A stretch of DNA of 64,000 nucleotides from GWE2-40-63 sp050179685 (GTDB lineage: Bacteria > Bacteroidota > Bacteroidia > Bacteroidales > SZUA-534). The translations under genes and the position numbers were made by a program. The stretch is from contig JBFXEW010000008.1 in assembly GCA_050179685.1 (NCBI GenBank), positions 77,287 to 141,286 on the forward strand, read 5' to 3'. Shown one piece after another: positions 1 through 9,046 of this stretch (the first letter of the stretch is position 1; each line of letters starts with the position of its first letter). Below the pieces are notes generated by a model. The model saw nothing but the letters and a program-made list of their open reading frames with translations, ran no database searches and had not been told where the DNA came from.

Positions 1-446
1 CCACGGTTATACTATTTATATGCAACCACTGCCCCTACGTTAAACATGTAAATAAGGAACTGGTAGCATTGGCTAACGATTACCTGCCGAAAGGAATTTC
101 GTTTATCGCAATAAATTCAAACGATGCGGTAAAATATCCCGATGACAGTCCGGAAAAGATGGCTGAGGTGGCTAAAGAACTAAATTACTCTTTTCCCTAC
201 CTTTACGATGAATCGCAGGAAATTGCAAAGGCTTATCATGCAGTTTGCACTCCCGACCTTAGTGTGTTCGATAAGGATTTAAAATGTGTTTATCGCGGGC
301 AAATCGATGATTCAAGACCCGGAAATGACATTCCGCTCAGCGGAAAAGATTTGCGTACGGTGCTCGATGCCATTTTAAACAATAAGCCGGTACCCAAGGA
401 GCAAACCCCAAGTGCAGGATGTAGTATTAAATGGAAAAACTTATAA
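1..446 (+). CDS. Thioredoxin/AhpC-TSA family protein, 3' part
   Basis: The reading frame is open from the left edge (frame starting at base 3), so the gene begins outside the window. The first visible codons read TVILFICNHCPYVKHV, carrying the CNHC redox motif (C-x-x-C) of the thioredoxin-like redoxin family whose members have a C-N-x-C-P-Y active site. After it come a typical redoxin central sheet (FIAINSND) and an Asp-Pro-rich stretch, and the protein ends in SAGCSIKWKN, a common C-terminus in this family. An apparent TTG start at base 69 is an artefact, since it lies downstream of the active site. Probable role: a cytoplasmic thiol-disulfide or peroxide reductase; the substrate cannot be told from sequence. 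Confidence 0.85.
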   Translation, partial: TVILFICNHCPYVKHVNKELVALANDYLPKGISFIAINSNDAVKYPDDSPEKMAEVAKELNYSFPYLYDESQEIAKAYHAVCTPDLSVFDKDLKCVYRGQIDDSRPGNDIPLSGKDLRTVLDAILNNKPVPKEQTPSAGCSIKWKNL

Positions 447-535
447 AAAGTAAGAGGTTGTCCCAAAAGTAAGGTGCATTTACCAAAAACTTACAAAATG
501 GAAGTAATCTTCAAAAAAGGGACGCTCCTGCCTGG

Positions 536-625
536 CCGGCAGACAGGGATGACGCGGATTTTGACTGATTTTCGCAGATCTAATCAGCGTAAATCAGTTT
601 TTTCAGCGTTATCAGCGTTCTATCC
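536..625. repeat. Dispersed ATCAGCG-type intergenic repeat
   Basis: The spacer holds a run of short imperfect repeats built on atcagcgt(t/a)aatcag. A related block (gctgaaatcagcgcttctg, then atcagcgttatctgcgttcc) occurs at about 12453-12520 next to another repetitive tract. No reading frame or promoter was seen here. It is probably a degenerate non-coding repeat. Confidence 0.4.
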
Positions 626-707
626 TTTTTAATGTGAAAGAAAACGGTTTAAATCTTTTGCTTTTTAGACAGCCTCTTGCTATATCTCACAAATCTTTCG
701 AATTATT

Positions 708-1094
708 TTAACTGTTCAGTTTACTCATAAATTCGTTCGAGTTTATAATATACCGAATATGTTCGGCCGTACCTATTTCGCCTTGTTCATCGTTGGCGGT
801 AATCTGAAAATGAATTTTTTTTCCATCAACTTTACTGACTTCTGAATTACAGGTGATAATGGAGCCGGGCAGGGAAGCTTTTTTGTGCTGTACGTTAATT
901 TGTATCCCAACCGTAGAAAAGCCTTCGGGCAAATACGATTCAACACTTTTAAAAGCGGTGTATTCCATCAGTGCAATCATTGAAGGGGTGGCATACACTT
1001 CGGCCAAACCCGACCCAAAGTGTTTTGCTGTATCCTTTTTTTCAACCATTCGTGTTTCGTGACCCTGCACACCTGTTTTTATATCAAATTCCAT
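708..1094 (-). CDS. FlK-like hotdog thioesterase
   Basis: A 128-residue single-domain hotdog-fold protein. Thr36, Glu44 and His70 have the same spacing (8 and 26 residues) as the Thr42/Glu50/His76 catalytic triad of fluoroacetyl-CoA thioesterase FlK, so the acyl-CoA thioesterase call rests on more than fold similarity. Thr36-Pro and Gly63-x-x-x-x-x-x-His70 fit the family. It should hydrolyse a short or otherwise unusual acyl-CoA in the cytoplasm; fluoroacetate is not implied, since Bacteroidota homologs generally have no known substrate. It is followed on the same strand by nothing within 250 bases and preceded by a small hypothetical gene. Confidence 0.85.
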   Translation of the reverse strand: MEFDIKTGVQGHETRMVEKKDTAKHFGSGLAEVYATPSMIALMEYTAFKSVESYLPEGFSTVGIQINVQHKKASLPGSIITCNSEVSKVDGKKIHFQITANDEQGEIGTAEHIRYIINSNEFMSKLNS

Positions 1095-1132
1095 AAATGA
1101 GATTTTGATTTAAGTGAGTTTGTAATTGAAAT

Positions 1133-1651
1133 CTATTTACTGGTTTCCAGATAGCTTCCCGATTCTTTGAGCATGTTATTAAAGAACAGGATATTCAGCA
1201 CAATACCATCGGACTCGTTGAATTCAACACTAATAAAACTCTCGCCTTGCTCAATGGTCCAAACCCTGCGGAGTTGTTTGGCTTCGTAATCACTTTCGTC
1301 CAATTCGTCCCAGGCACCTTTACGGTAATCGTCGTGGCCATAAATTGAAACTACCTTATCGATAATTTTGCTCAGGTGCTTAACTGTACCTTTTTTTGCT
1401 CTGGAAATAAATTTTACGTTTACCGGATTACTGCCTGTAAGACTTTCTTTATCGAAGAATATTCGAAACTGAACCACATCAAAAACTTCCAGCTCATTCC
1501 AGGGTAGTTTCTTCTCGTAAACTATCATTACGGTGGCTGGTGTTTCCTCGCTGGCTATCTCTTCGTATTCATCAAAAAAGAATGAAGACAAATCGTAGGT
1601 TAAACAGTCGAGAATCGACTTCTCTTTTTTATTTGTGCTGAATGGACCCAT
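1133..1651 (-). CDS. Conserved hypothetical protein
   Basis: A 172-residue soluble, acidic protein with no signal peptide, membrane segment or motif that I recognise. It has an alternating hydrophobic pattern suggesting an alpha/beta fold (FISVEFNESDGIVLNILFFN near the C-terminus) and few cysteines (one, Cys16). It sits between the thioesterase and tryptophanase genes on the same strand, with a 38-base gap to the thioesterase. Amino-acid usage is normal for the neighbourhood, so it is likely a real gene, but no function is proposed. Confidence 0.6.
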   Translation of the reverse strand: MGPFSTNKKEKSILDCLTYDLSSFFFDEYEEIASEETPATVMIVYEKKLPWNELEVFDVVQFRIFFDKESLTGSNPVNVKFISRAKKGTVKHLSKIIDKVVSIYGHDDYRKGAWDELDESDYEAKQLRRVWTIEQGESFISVEFNESDGIVLNILFFNNMLKESGSYLETSK

Positions 1652-1725
1652 TAGGTTATTTATACCATTTGAACCGTAAATTTATGAAATCAAATCTGTA
1701 GAAAAAATAGCAGCCTCATTTTTTT

Positions 1726-3105
1726 CTAATTTATTTTCTCCAGCTCCACCGTAAAATGCCTCATAATTGGAGCTTCCCAAAGTATCCGGTAACCATTTTT
1801 AATGCTGTCGCGCCGGTCCCAAACGTTTTTGAGTGCAGCTGCAATAACATCCATATGGTTGTTGGTATAAGTGCGCCTTGGAATGGCCAAACGCAATAAT
1901 TCCAGGTTTGGATAGCGGTTTTCGCGGGTAGCCGGATCGCGATCGGCCAAAAGTGTTCCAATCTCAACGCCACGTATTCCGGCTTCGAGATACAATTCAA
2001 CGCCTAAGGTCTGCGCAATAAATTCCTCTTTGGGAACGTGTGGAAGCATCTTTTTTGCATCAACAAAAACGGCATGCCCACCAATGGGTTGCTGAACGGG
2101 AATTCCATATTCAATAAGTTTATTTCCCAGATAAGCCACTTGTTTTATGCGGGTTTCGAGGTAATCAAATTCCGTTCCTTCGTCGAGGCCCTGCGCTAAA
2201 GCATTCATATCGCGCCCACTCATTCCGCCGTAAGTGATAAAACCTTCGAACATAATATTGTATGTACAGGCCTGGCGGAATACCACTTCGTCTTTAAAAC
2301 CAATAAAACCTCCCATATTTACAATGGCATCTTTTTTACTGCTCATGGTGGCAAAATCGGCATACGCATACATTTCGAGCACAATTTGCTTGATGGTATG
2401 CGATTCGTAACCTTTTTCGCGGGTTTTTATAAAATAGGCATTCTCGGCAAAGCGGGCTGAATCGAAAAGTACCTTAATACCATATTTCTTCGACAGCGCA
2501 GCCACCACCTTTATATTTTCCATCGACACGGGTTGGCCCCCGGCTGTATTATTTGTTAAAGTCAACACCACAAAAGGAATTTTTTCTTTCGGATGGCTTT
2601 TGTAAACTTCCTCAAGTTTTTGAATATCGATATTTCCTTTAAAAGGATGCAGGTTGGTGGTATCAAAAGCTTCGGCGATGGTACAATCGATGGCTTTTGC
2701 CCTGCGGAATTCAATATGTCCTTTGGTGGTGTCGAAGTGCGAGTTTCCGGGAATCACATCGCCTTCTTTTACCAGAACCGAGAAAAGTACATTTTCAGCA
2801 GCCCGTCCCTGGTGCGTGGGTAAAAAATGGTCGAATCCCATAATGGTTTTTATGGCATCTTTCATGGTATGGTAAGAGCGTGCCCCGGCATACGATTCAT
2901 CGCCAAGCATCATGGCTGCCCATTGTTTGTCGCTCATGGCTCCGGTTCCCGAATCGGTAAGCAAATCGATAAAAACCTGCTCGCTCCGTAAATTAAATAA
3001 ATTGTATTTGGCTTGTTTTATCCATGCTTCACGTTCTTCACGTGTACTTCGGCGGATGGTTTCAACCATCTTAATTTTATATGATTCTGCAAAAGGTAAT
3101 TCCAT
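1726..3105 (-). CDS. tnaA: Tryptophanase (tryptophan indole-lyase)
   Basis: A PLP-dependent beta-eliminating lyase of 459 residues, the usual length. It converts tryptophan to indole, pyruvate and ammonia in the cytoplasm. The PLP lysine lies in SSKKD (Lys257/Lys258). Three positions separate tryptophanase from the close relative tyrosine phenol-lyase, and all are of the tryptophanase kind: Asp125 (where tyrosine phenol-lyase has Thr124), Ile in GVEIG (where the phenol-lyase has the substrate Arg381), and His in MRHFT near the C-terminus (where the phenol-lyase has Phe448). No tryptophan permease gene is adjacent. The 5' leader carries a possible leader peptide and a hairpin followed by a T-run (see separate entries), so induction may be by attenuation. 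Confidence 0.96.
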   Translation of the reverse strand: MELPFAESYKIKMVETIRRSTREEREAWIKQAKYNLFNLRSEQVFIDLLTDSGTGAMSDKQWAAMMLGDESYAGARSYHTMKDAIKTIMGFDHFLPTHQGRAAENVLFSVLVKEGDVIPGNSHFDTTKGHIEFRRAKAIDCTIAEAFDTTNLHPFKGNIDIQKLEEVYKSHPKEKIPFVVLTLTNNTAGGQPVSMENIKVVAALSKKYGIKVLFDSARFAENAYFIKTREKGYESHTIKQIVLEMYAYADFATMSSKKDAIVNMGGFIGFKDEVVFRQACTYNIMFEGFITYGGMSGRDMNALAQGLDEGTEFDYLETRIKQVAYLGNKLIEYGIPVQQPIGGHAVFVDAKKMLPHVPKEEFIAQTLGVELYLEAGIRGVEIGTLLADRDPATRENRYPNLELLRLAIPRRTYTNNHMDVIAAALKNVWDRRDSIKNGYRILWEAPIMRHFTVELEKIN

Positions 3106-3150
3106 AACATTTACTTTTAAAACTTATTAAAAAAAAAGAAAGAGAATAAG

Positions 3151-3171
3151 ACCGGGATTTACCGGCCCGGC
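3151..3171 (-). terminator. Attenuator-like hairpin in the tnaA leader
   Basis: Read on the minus strand, GCCGGG and CCCGGT can pair around a nine-base loop. The hairpin starts seven bases after the stop codon of the short leader frame. A run of nine T follows about 13 bases later, before the tnaA start at 3105. The spacing to the T-run is longer than in a standard intrinsic terminator, so terminator function is inferred. Confidence 0.5.
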
Positions 3172-3177
3172 TAAAAG

Positions 3178-3255
3178 CTAGAAATGATAGGAATCGCGGT
3201 TCTTCAGGTTGCGATAAACGATAAGCGGTAAAATGATTGTATTAAAGCCGTTCAT
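3178..3255 (-). CDS. Possible tnaA leader peptide (25 codons)
   Basis: An ATG-started frame of 25 codons ending in TAG lies between the predicted tnaA promoter and the hairpin. It begins MNGFNTIILPL and ends NRDSYHF. It has no tryptophan, unlike Escherichia coli TnaC, so if it controls tnaA it does not copy the TnaC Trp12 arrangement. Position (about 18 bases after the -7 box, hairpin right after the stop) is the argument for it; no homolog is known to me. Confidence 0.45.
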   Translation of the reverse strand: MNGFNTIILPLIVYRNLKNRDSYHF

Positions 3256-3272
3256 AGACGCAAATTTTTACA

Positions 3273-3303
3273 CAAAAATAGCAATTATTATCGCCCCTGC
3301 TAA
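3273..3303 (-). promoter_or_regulatory. Predicted tnaA promoter
   Basis: On the minus strand TATTTTTG matches the Bacteroidota -7 consensus TAnnTTTG exactly. TTAG lies 19 bases upstream as a weak -33 element (consensus TTTG). Transcription from here would give a tnaA leader of about 160 bases. Confidence 0.5.
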
Positions 3304-3399
3304 CTTAAACCGGCTATTGTAAAACAGTTAAACCGGAACAAAAACCAGTAACAGCTCAAATACCCATACACTTCATTAAAAAAGCTGATTCATTTAATA

Positions 3400-3430
3400 T
3401 TGCGCATAATTAAAGCTTTTAGTTTCTTTG
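3400..3430 (+). promoter_or_regulatory. Predicted promoter of the DUF3078 gene
   Basis: TTG at 3400-3402 and TTTCTTTG at 3423-3430 (seven of eight bases of TAnnTTTG) are separated by 20 bases, the usual Bacteroidota spacing. The start codon follows 44 bases later. Confidence 0.5.
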
Positions 3431-3474
3431 CATACTTTAAGTTGATTACCGAATCAAAATAACTACGTTGTACC

Positions 3475-5175
3475 ATGCAGGTAAAAAAAATAACTAAATA
3501 CCTTTTAATTATTGCATTAATCAGCATTGGCTTTACAGCTTTTGCACAAAATAAAAAAAATGCAAAAAAGACCGAGGTTCCCAACCATTACCAGCATGTG
3601 ATTGATTATTTCAAGCACTACCCGCCACAAAGCTCAGGCGACTCGCTCCAATACCAGGCATTTAATTACTTGTATCGGTTTAACACCAGCGACTCACTGA
3701 AACTTACCATAAATCAGATACAGGAACTGATAAACGAAAATAAAGCCTATCATCAGATTCCTTACCTGTTCGATTTACGCCATAAGATTGACAGCCTGAA
3801 CACCCTCCGGAATAAAACCATGCAGGATTACTGGGAACGTCAGCGCCTGCAAAGCATTGCCGACACCAGTCACACCGCATCGGAAGACAGTTTGTTTGTT
3901 GAAATTATGGATGCCGTATTTTATCAGGACACGATAAACATCGACAGCATATTCAAGGCTTTGTCGCCTTTTAACGATTCGCTTATCCATTCCATTAACC
4001 AGGTTATCCATGAATCGCAAAACAACGAAATGATTCAGTGGATTAAGCAAATTCGTCGCGACACCGTTAACTTTTATGTGGTTGATGTGGAAGGCGATTC
4101 GGTGTTAGTTCGCTTGTATGAAAACAGCCCCGAGATGATAAAATTCTCGGTAACCGATTATTGGGGAAACAGCATGAAAGCCGTTTTGCGCGACATTGAA
4201 CGAAATTCATTCCGTATTTTGGTTGACGATACACCCGAGTTGAATTATCAAACCGACGAAAAAGCAAAAAAAGCCATCGGCGGATTAGGAAAAATGAGCA
4301 GCACAAAAAAAAGCCTCACCTTATCGCGGATACCTATCGACCGGAGCGGCCCCACATGGATTTATGGCGGAAATGTAAATGTCGATCTTTCGCAGATTCA
4401 TTTATCGGAATCGTGGGTAAAGGGAGGCGTGTCGGCCATTTCGTTTATGACCGGGCTTGAGCTTTTTGCCAACTACAAAAAAGGCAATGCCACCTGGGAA
4501 AATCGTTCGGTTTTTAAATACGGTGCACAGCGGCAGGATGGTGTGGAAGACTTCAGGCCCACCGAAGACCGTCTGGAGTTTTACACCAAATACGGACACA
4601 AAGCCTTTGGCGACTATTTTATCAGTGCCATTTCCGATTTTAAAACCCAGTTTGGGAAAGCCTATGAATACCCCAACGCCGATGAAAAAAACCTGGTAGC
4701 ACAGATATTGAGTCCGGCCTACCTTACTTTTGCCTTGGGTCTGGATTACAAACCCAATAAAAACACTACCCTGTTTTTGTCGCCCGTAACCTCACGCTCA
4801 ACCTTTGTGATGAACGACGCTATTGACAAAACCAAATACGGTTTGGATACCACCAAAAACTCAAGGCACGAGACCGGAGCCATTTTTAAGGCTTCGTACA
4901 AAACCAAAGTTTGGGGAAATATTCAGATTGAAAATCAGGTGGAACTTTTCTCGAACTACATTGCCAAACCCCAGAACATTGACATTGACTGGGATTTGAA
5001 ACTGATTCTTCCGGTAAACGATTTTATCAGGGCAACCATTTCGACCCGCCTTATTTATGACGACGACCAGCTGGTTCCCAAGTTTGAAATCGTGAACGGA
5101 GAAAAAGTGGAACGAACCACCAAAGCCATCCAGTTTAAAGAACTGATGACCATTGGCTTTGCCATGAAGTTTTAA
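3475..5175 (+). CDS. DUF3078 outer-membrane-type protein
   Basis: A 566-residue exported protein. Residues 1-24 form a signal peptide ending at AFAQ. Residues from about 40 to 285 are a mixed, largely helical and Asp/Ser-rich region. From about 290 on the sequence is rich in alternating aromatic/polar strands (GNVNVDLSQIHLSESWVKGG, then many WENRS/LEFYTKYG-type strands) and ends in a terminal Phe, as in beta-barrel outer-membrane proteins; this C-terminal part matches the DUF3078 family as I know it. Function is unknown. The gene converges on and overlaps by four bases the lipoprotein gene on the other strand. Confidence 0.85.
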   Translation: MQVKKITKYLLIIALISIGFTAFAQNKKNAKKTEVPNHYQHVIDYFKHYPPQSSGDSLQYQAFNYLYRFNTSDSLKLTINQIQELINENKAYHQIPYLFDLRHKIDSLNTLRNKTMQDYWERQRLQSIADTSHTASEDSLFVEIMDAVFYQDTINIDSIFKALSPFNDSLIHSINQVIHESQNNEMIQWIKQIRRDTVNFYVVDVEGDSVLVRLYENSPEMIKFSVTDYWGNSMKAVLRDIERNSFRILVDDTPELNYQTDEKAKKAIGGLGKMSSTKKSLTLSRIPIDRSGPTWIYGGNVNVDLSQIHLSESWVKGGVSAISFMTGLELFANYKKGNATWENRSVFKYGAQRQDGVEDFRPTEDRLEFYTKYGHKAFGDYFISAISDFKTQFGKAYEYPNADEKNLVAQILSPAYLTFALGLDYKPNKNTTLFLSPVTSRSTFVMNDAIDKTKYGLDTTKNSRHETGAIFKASYKTKVWGNIQIENQVELFSNYIAKPQNIDIDWDLKLILPVNDFIRATISTRLIYDDDQLVPKFEIVNGEKVERTTKAIQFKELMTIGFAMKF

Positions 5176-5903
5176 TACGGATACGGAAGCACTTTCGTCA
5201 TTCGAAACATGAATTCAAACCGACGTTCAGCTACCGGCACAGCAATCTTTACCAAAGGGGCATAATTCAAATTAAAATGCAAATCGCCACTGTGGTAATG
5301 CTCCGGAAAAATGCTTGTTTTTCGTATCGCCGATTCCTGCCAATAAGGAACCCAATCGTAAAGGTTCATAAGTTTTAATTCAGCTGCTGAGATATTTTGC
5401 GCGTGAATTTCGCCCAGCGATTCATTGGCTGAACGAAGGGCTTCTTTTTTTTCCCTGTTCGCTTCGTTTTCTTCAATTGCTACTTCGGCCACTATACCCG
5501 CCAGACTTTCGAACACACTAAATGCTGCATTGCGGGTTATCCGGGCTTTTTCGGCTTTAATTCGGGTGTCCAGTTCCTGAAGTTCGATCTCCGGATTAAC
5601 AGCACCAAAAATGTCAAACATCGTTGTATCGCCCCTAAACAAATGTGCAGAAACGGTGGCGGGATCAAAATGAACTTCCGATGCAGAGCCATTCGACACC
5701 GTAATAGAAAAAACATACGACTGCTGCATTCGCTTTATGTAACCAAGCTCAACAGTTACACTGTCGATGGTTTGCGATTGAAAAGCCGTGCCCTGATTCC
5801 AGTAAGCAACATTTTCGTCCGGCGTTTCGAAAGTGTAGGTTTTGTAAGAACTCATGCAGGAACTCAATAAAACCGGGATCACAACAAATAATTTCCATTT
5901 CAT
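5172..5903 (-). CDS. Hypothetical lipoprotein
   Basis: The best start is the ATG at 5903, which gives a short lipoprotein signal, MKWKLFVVIPVLLSSC, with the lipobox LSSC; the frame is open up to 5945 but the extra 14 residues would spoil the signal. The mature part is about 228 residues, with a beta-rich N-terminal half (VTVELGYIKRMQQSYVFSITVSNGS looks like an immunoglobulin-like strand pair, broken here at LGYI) and a central helix rich in Glu, Ala and Lys. No catalytic motif was found. Probably anchored to the envelope; function unknown. Confidence 0.65.
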   Translation of the reverse strand: MKWKLFVVIPVLLSSCMSSYKTYTFETPDENVAYWNQGTAFQSQTIDSVTVELGYIKRMQQSYVFSITVSNGSASEVHFDPATVSAHLFRGDTTMFDIFGAVNPEIELQELDTRIKAEKARITRNAAFSVFESLAGIVAEVAIEENEANREKKEALRSANESLGEIHAQNISAAELKLMNLYDWVPYWQESAIRKTSIFPEHYHSGDLHFNLNYAPLVKIAVPVAERRFEFMFRMTKVLPYPY

Positions 5904-6139
5904 GATTGTCGAAATTAATTTAACCAAAGCGCATACCTTTTCCACCTCGATAATTCTCGAATACTGGCTCGAAACTAAAATTTTTTGGTATGCTAACTGT
6001 TAATAAAACAGCTATTCGCAGTTTAACCCTACCTTAGTGCAGTAGTTCAGGCTTTAATCCTATTCCTGAACGTCAATGTCCTGAAAAAACAGATACTACT
6101 TTTTGGAACAGAACTGACAATTATTTGACCATTTAGGGC

Positions 6140-6372
6140 TTGTTTTTCGCCTCAAGCCGGCTGGACTCTTCATTTTTGGGTTATTCCCTTCGGTCATGAA
6201 CTCGCAAGCTCGGTCGACCCAAAAACGAAGCAAAAAAGTCAAGGCGCCAAAAAATAGCATCTGCATCTTTACAATCACTAAGTGCGGCCGGGTGATCTTC
6301 GAACAAGTTCTCAGCTTCCCGGTCTTACTAAGTGATTGTTTCGATTCCAATTGCTATTTTTTGGAAGCCGTA
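6140..6372. repeat. Dispersed double-hairpin repeat, copy 1
   Basis: This copy fills most of the 519-base gap between 5946 and 6464. It has two foldable halves. The left half is CTTCATTTTTGGGT paired with ACCCAAAAACGAAG around a 36-base loop. The right half is CCAAAAAATAGCA paired perfectly with TGCTATTTTTTGG, enclosing AATCACT/AGTGATT, CCGGG/CCCGG and an apical GAAC-AA-GTTC stem. Further copies are at 46505-46703 and 53025-53252. Open frames that cross it are by-products of the repeat and are not called as genes. Confidence 0.8.
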
Positions 6373-6464
6373 TTTTTTTCTATTATGTATTTTATCAATT
6401 CGATAGGGTTCTTATAGAATTTGCACTCTAAATCATATTTATCAATTTCTTCTTATAAGACACT

Positions 6465-7637
6465 CTATAGGGTTGATTCTTTTTTATAATCATTGAGTAG
6501 TTGTTTTGCTGTCTCCAGATAAAAAAAGGAATCCATGGTGTGATGGTTTTTGCGTTCCTCGCTGCGCTTATGTCCCAAACGAACCACTACGGCATTTTCG
6601 TGCGGAAGCACAAACACATACTGGCCTAAGATTCCCCGCATATAAGGAACCGGGTTTCCATCCAACTGTTGAATCCACCACTGAAAGCCATAATAGTCGA
6701 TGGGGTTTCCGGTTTCGTCGAGCAAATAAGCAGCCGGGCTTACCGCTTGCCTTACATATTCGGGCGACAATAAAGTATCGCCATTCCAGGTTCCCTGATT
6801 CAGCACCAACTGTCCCCAACGGGCAAAATCGCGTGCATTCGAGTTAAAACAGCAGTAGGCTTTTTCGGTTCCATTTTCCGAGTCGAGGCACCATAAGGCC
6901 GGATTCACCGCGCCCATGGGTTTCCAGAATTTTTCGGCCGCATAATCGGCCACATGTTTGCCCGTTGCCGCTTCAACCACCATGGCCAGCAACTGGGTAT
7001 TCCCGCTTAAATACTTGAATTCAAAGCCGGGTTTTTCAACCACCTGCAACGAATATATCAGGTCTTTAATAGCTGTTCCGTAATATGCTTCAGTGGTTGT
7101 ATTAAATAAGGAACCGTAACTTTCGTCCCAGTTCAGACCCGAACTCATGGTGAGCACCTGCCTTAGGGTAAGGTCTTTATTAGTGGGGGTATCAAATTCC
7201 TTTATAAATTTTGCCACAGGCTCATCAATACTCTGAATAAACCCGTCGTCGATAGCGGCTCCAACTAAAAAGCCCACAATGCTCTTGGCCATCGAGAACG
7301 AATTGGTTAGCGACTGGGCGCTATAGCCATCCCAATACTGCTCAAAGATTACTTTTTTATCTTTTATAACCAGGAAAGCAATGGTTTGCCATTCGTTAAA
7401 CTTTTCGAGCATAGCTGCATCGAGGGTGTAATCGGCAAGTTTTGTATCGGATTCCCACTCCTGGGGCGTTCCAACAGCCACTTCACGATTAGCAAAGAGC
7501 GAATAATCATCGATGCCCACTTTCTGATATATTAAGGCGCGCTGGGCATATCGGGGCAACGAAAAATAAGCTACAAGAATTACGGCTACAATGGCTCCGG
7601 CAATTACTATTCTTTTGGTCGACTTTTTCATAATCAC
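6465..7637 (-). CDS. Serine hydrolase, beta-lactamase class C (S12) family
   Basis: A 390-residue protein with an N-terminal membrane anchor or signal (residues 8-27) followed by a class C beta-lactamase-type fold. The nucleophile motif S-x-x-K is Ser115-Met-Ala-Lys118, and Tyr209-Leu-Ser is in the place of the second motif (Y-x-N/S). GILGQYV near the C-terminus is at the position of the KTG/HxG triad. The family covers D,D-peptidases, esterases and 6-aminohexanoate-type amidases, so antibiotic resistance should not be assumed. It probably works in the periplasm. The start could be Met1 or Met3. A repeat element lies just downstream. Confidence 0.88.
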   Translation of the reverse strand: MIMKKSTKRIVIAGAIVAVILVAYFSLPRYAQRALIYQKVGIDDYSLFANREVAVGTPQEWESDTKLADYTLDAAMLEKFNEWQTIAFLVIKDKKVIFEQYWDGYSAQSLTNSFSMAKSIVGFLVGAAIDDGFIQSIDEPVAKFIKEFDTPTNKDLTLRQVLTMSSGLNWDESYGSLFNTTTEAYYGTAIKDLIYSLQVVEKPGFEFKYLSGNTQLLAMVVEAATGKHVADYAAEKFWKPMGAVNPALWCLDSENGTEKAYCCFNSNARDFARWGQLVLNQGTWNGDTLLSPEYVRQAVSPAAYLLDETGNPIDYYGFQWWIQQLDGNPVPYMRGILGQYVFVLPHENAVVVRLGHKRSEERKNHHTMDSFFYLETAKQLLNDYKKESTL

Positions 7638-7855
7638 AGTTTATTTTTTTTTGGTAAAGCAGGAACTAAGATAATAATAAATAATTGCCCCAATGAACTA
7701 TTCGCTTTAAAAGTTGTAATATGCTATCGATAATGTATTTTTGGCCTTTTAAAAACAACAAGGTGTAACTGACCTGGTATAATTCAATTCATTGAGCAAT
7801 CTACCAGCAAATAACTATTTTACCTGTTCAACGTGTAAGCAAAAATTATAAACCG

Positions 7856-9007
7856 ATGAAAAAAATTGCAAAAATCATTCTGGGAATAGTGTTGGGATTA
7901 TTTCTATTAGCCACCCTGCCCTACTACCAAACACGGATTTATAATTTTTCGGAACCTCAGCCTTTTACAGGCGATGCATTTTATAATCCTTACCAAACCC
8001 TGGGCCCGCATTGGGTTAAAGCCAACTTTCATGCCCATTCCATACTGCATTTTGGCCTGGCTAACGGCGACAATACCCCCGAAGAAATGTATGCCGTTTA
8101 CGACTCAATGAATTACGACCTTCCCTGCATATCGAATTACAACAGCATTTTGCCCGACACCTACAAGCGCTTACTTTACCTGAGTGCTTACGAACATGGA
8201 TTTAACGGCGGAGCCATTCATCAGCTGGTATTAAATAATAAAGAAGCCCTAAAATTCGATTTCCCTTTTTGGCAAAGCATACACCACAAGCAAACCGTGC
8301 TGGAACAACAAAAAAGCAAGGATAATATAATTGTCCTGGCCCATCCCAATTATAAAACAGGCTACAGTGCCAACGACCTGGCCTACCTGACCCACTACGA
8401 TTTGTTCGAAGGAATCAGCGCACGGGCAACATCCATCGATTTGTGGGATGCCGCCCTTAGCCATGGACATGCGGTTTGGGTATCGGGAAACGACGACGCG
8501 CACAACACCCGCTTTGGAGTGTGCGGTGTGTGCTGGAACCTGATTAACACCGACAGCCTGACTACCGAAGCCCTTGTCGATAACTTAAACAAAGGAAGGA
8601 CTTATGCGACCCGGGGATGGATTGGTCAGGAAATGAACCAACTGGTATCGCTATCTGTCGACTCGAATGTTTATTCCCTGGTACTTCAGCAAGCCTCCGA
8701 TTCCATCATACTTAAAAGCGATGGCGGAAAAACGGTGGCTGTGGCTACGCAAAGCGATCGCATCAGTTATACCATTCCAGAGGATAACACCTATGTGCGG
8801 GCCGAGATTTTTGATACCGAATCGTGGAATACCTATACAAAAACCTATCTGAATCCGGTTATCCGAACCCCCGACGGCCGCTTAAGACAGCACGGCAATA
8901 CCGCCGAAGTAAACCGTTTTAAAACCTATGCCTGGCGCGGAGGATTATTGCTGTTTCACCTGCTGTTTATAGGGCTTATTTATTATTTATACAAAAAACG
9001 CCCCTAA
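7856..9007 (+). CDS. Membrane-anchored PHP-like metallohydrolase
   Basis: A 383-residue protein with one membrane helix at each end (about residues 4-22 and 360-378) and a large domain between them that should face the periplasm. The domain has metal-binding patterns like those of PHP phosphoesterases: NFHAHS (about 57-62), AHPNY (about 162-166) and GNDDAHN (about 213-219). It starts 218 bases after the divergent serine hydrolase gene. Substrate unknown; a phosphoester hydrolase is the best guess from the fold. Confidence 0.7.
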   Translation: MKKIAKIILGIVLGLFLLATLPYYQTRIYNFSEPQPFTGDAFYNPYQTLGPHWVKANFHAHSILHFGLANGDNTPEEMYAVYDSMNYDLPCISNYNSILPDTYKRLLYLSAYEHGFNGGAIHQLVLNNKEALKFDFPFWQSIHHKQTVLEQQKSKDNIIVLAHPNYKTGYSANDLAYLTHYDLFEGISARATSIDLWDAALSHGHAVWVSGNDDAHNTRFGVCGVCWNLINTDSLTTEALVDNLNKGRTYATRGWIGQEMNQLVSLSVDSNVYSLVLQQASDSIILKSDGGKTVAVATQSDRISYTIPEDNTYVRAEIFDTESWNTYTKTYLNPVIRTPDGRLRQHGNTAEVNRFKTYAWRGGLLLFHLLFIGLIYYLYKKRP

Positions 9008-9046
9008 GTTTTTAACTCAAAATTTTATTTTAGGCCAAAAACAGGA

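Noticed and set aside
1726..3105. Tyrosine phenol-lyase
   Set aside because: All three diagnostic positions (Asp125, Ile in GVEIG, His in MRHFT) are of the tryptophanase type.
6196..6417. 73-codon frame, with a near-identical one at 53075-53293 and a related one at 46463-46663
   Set aside because: They lie entirely in copies of the double-hairpin repeat; the similarity is explained by the repeat DNA, and the third copy breaks the frame.
6465..7637. Antibiotic-resistance beta-lactamase
   Set aside because: The S12-like fold alone does not show beta-lactamase activity; many relatives are esterases or peptidases.
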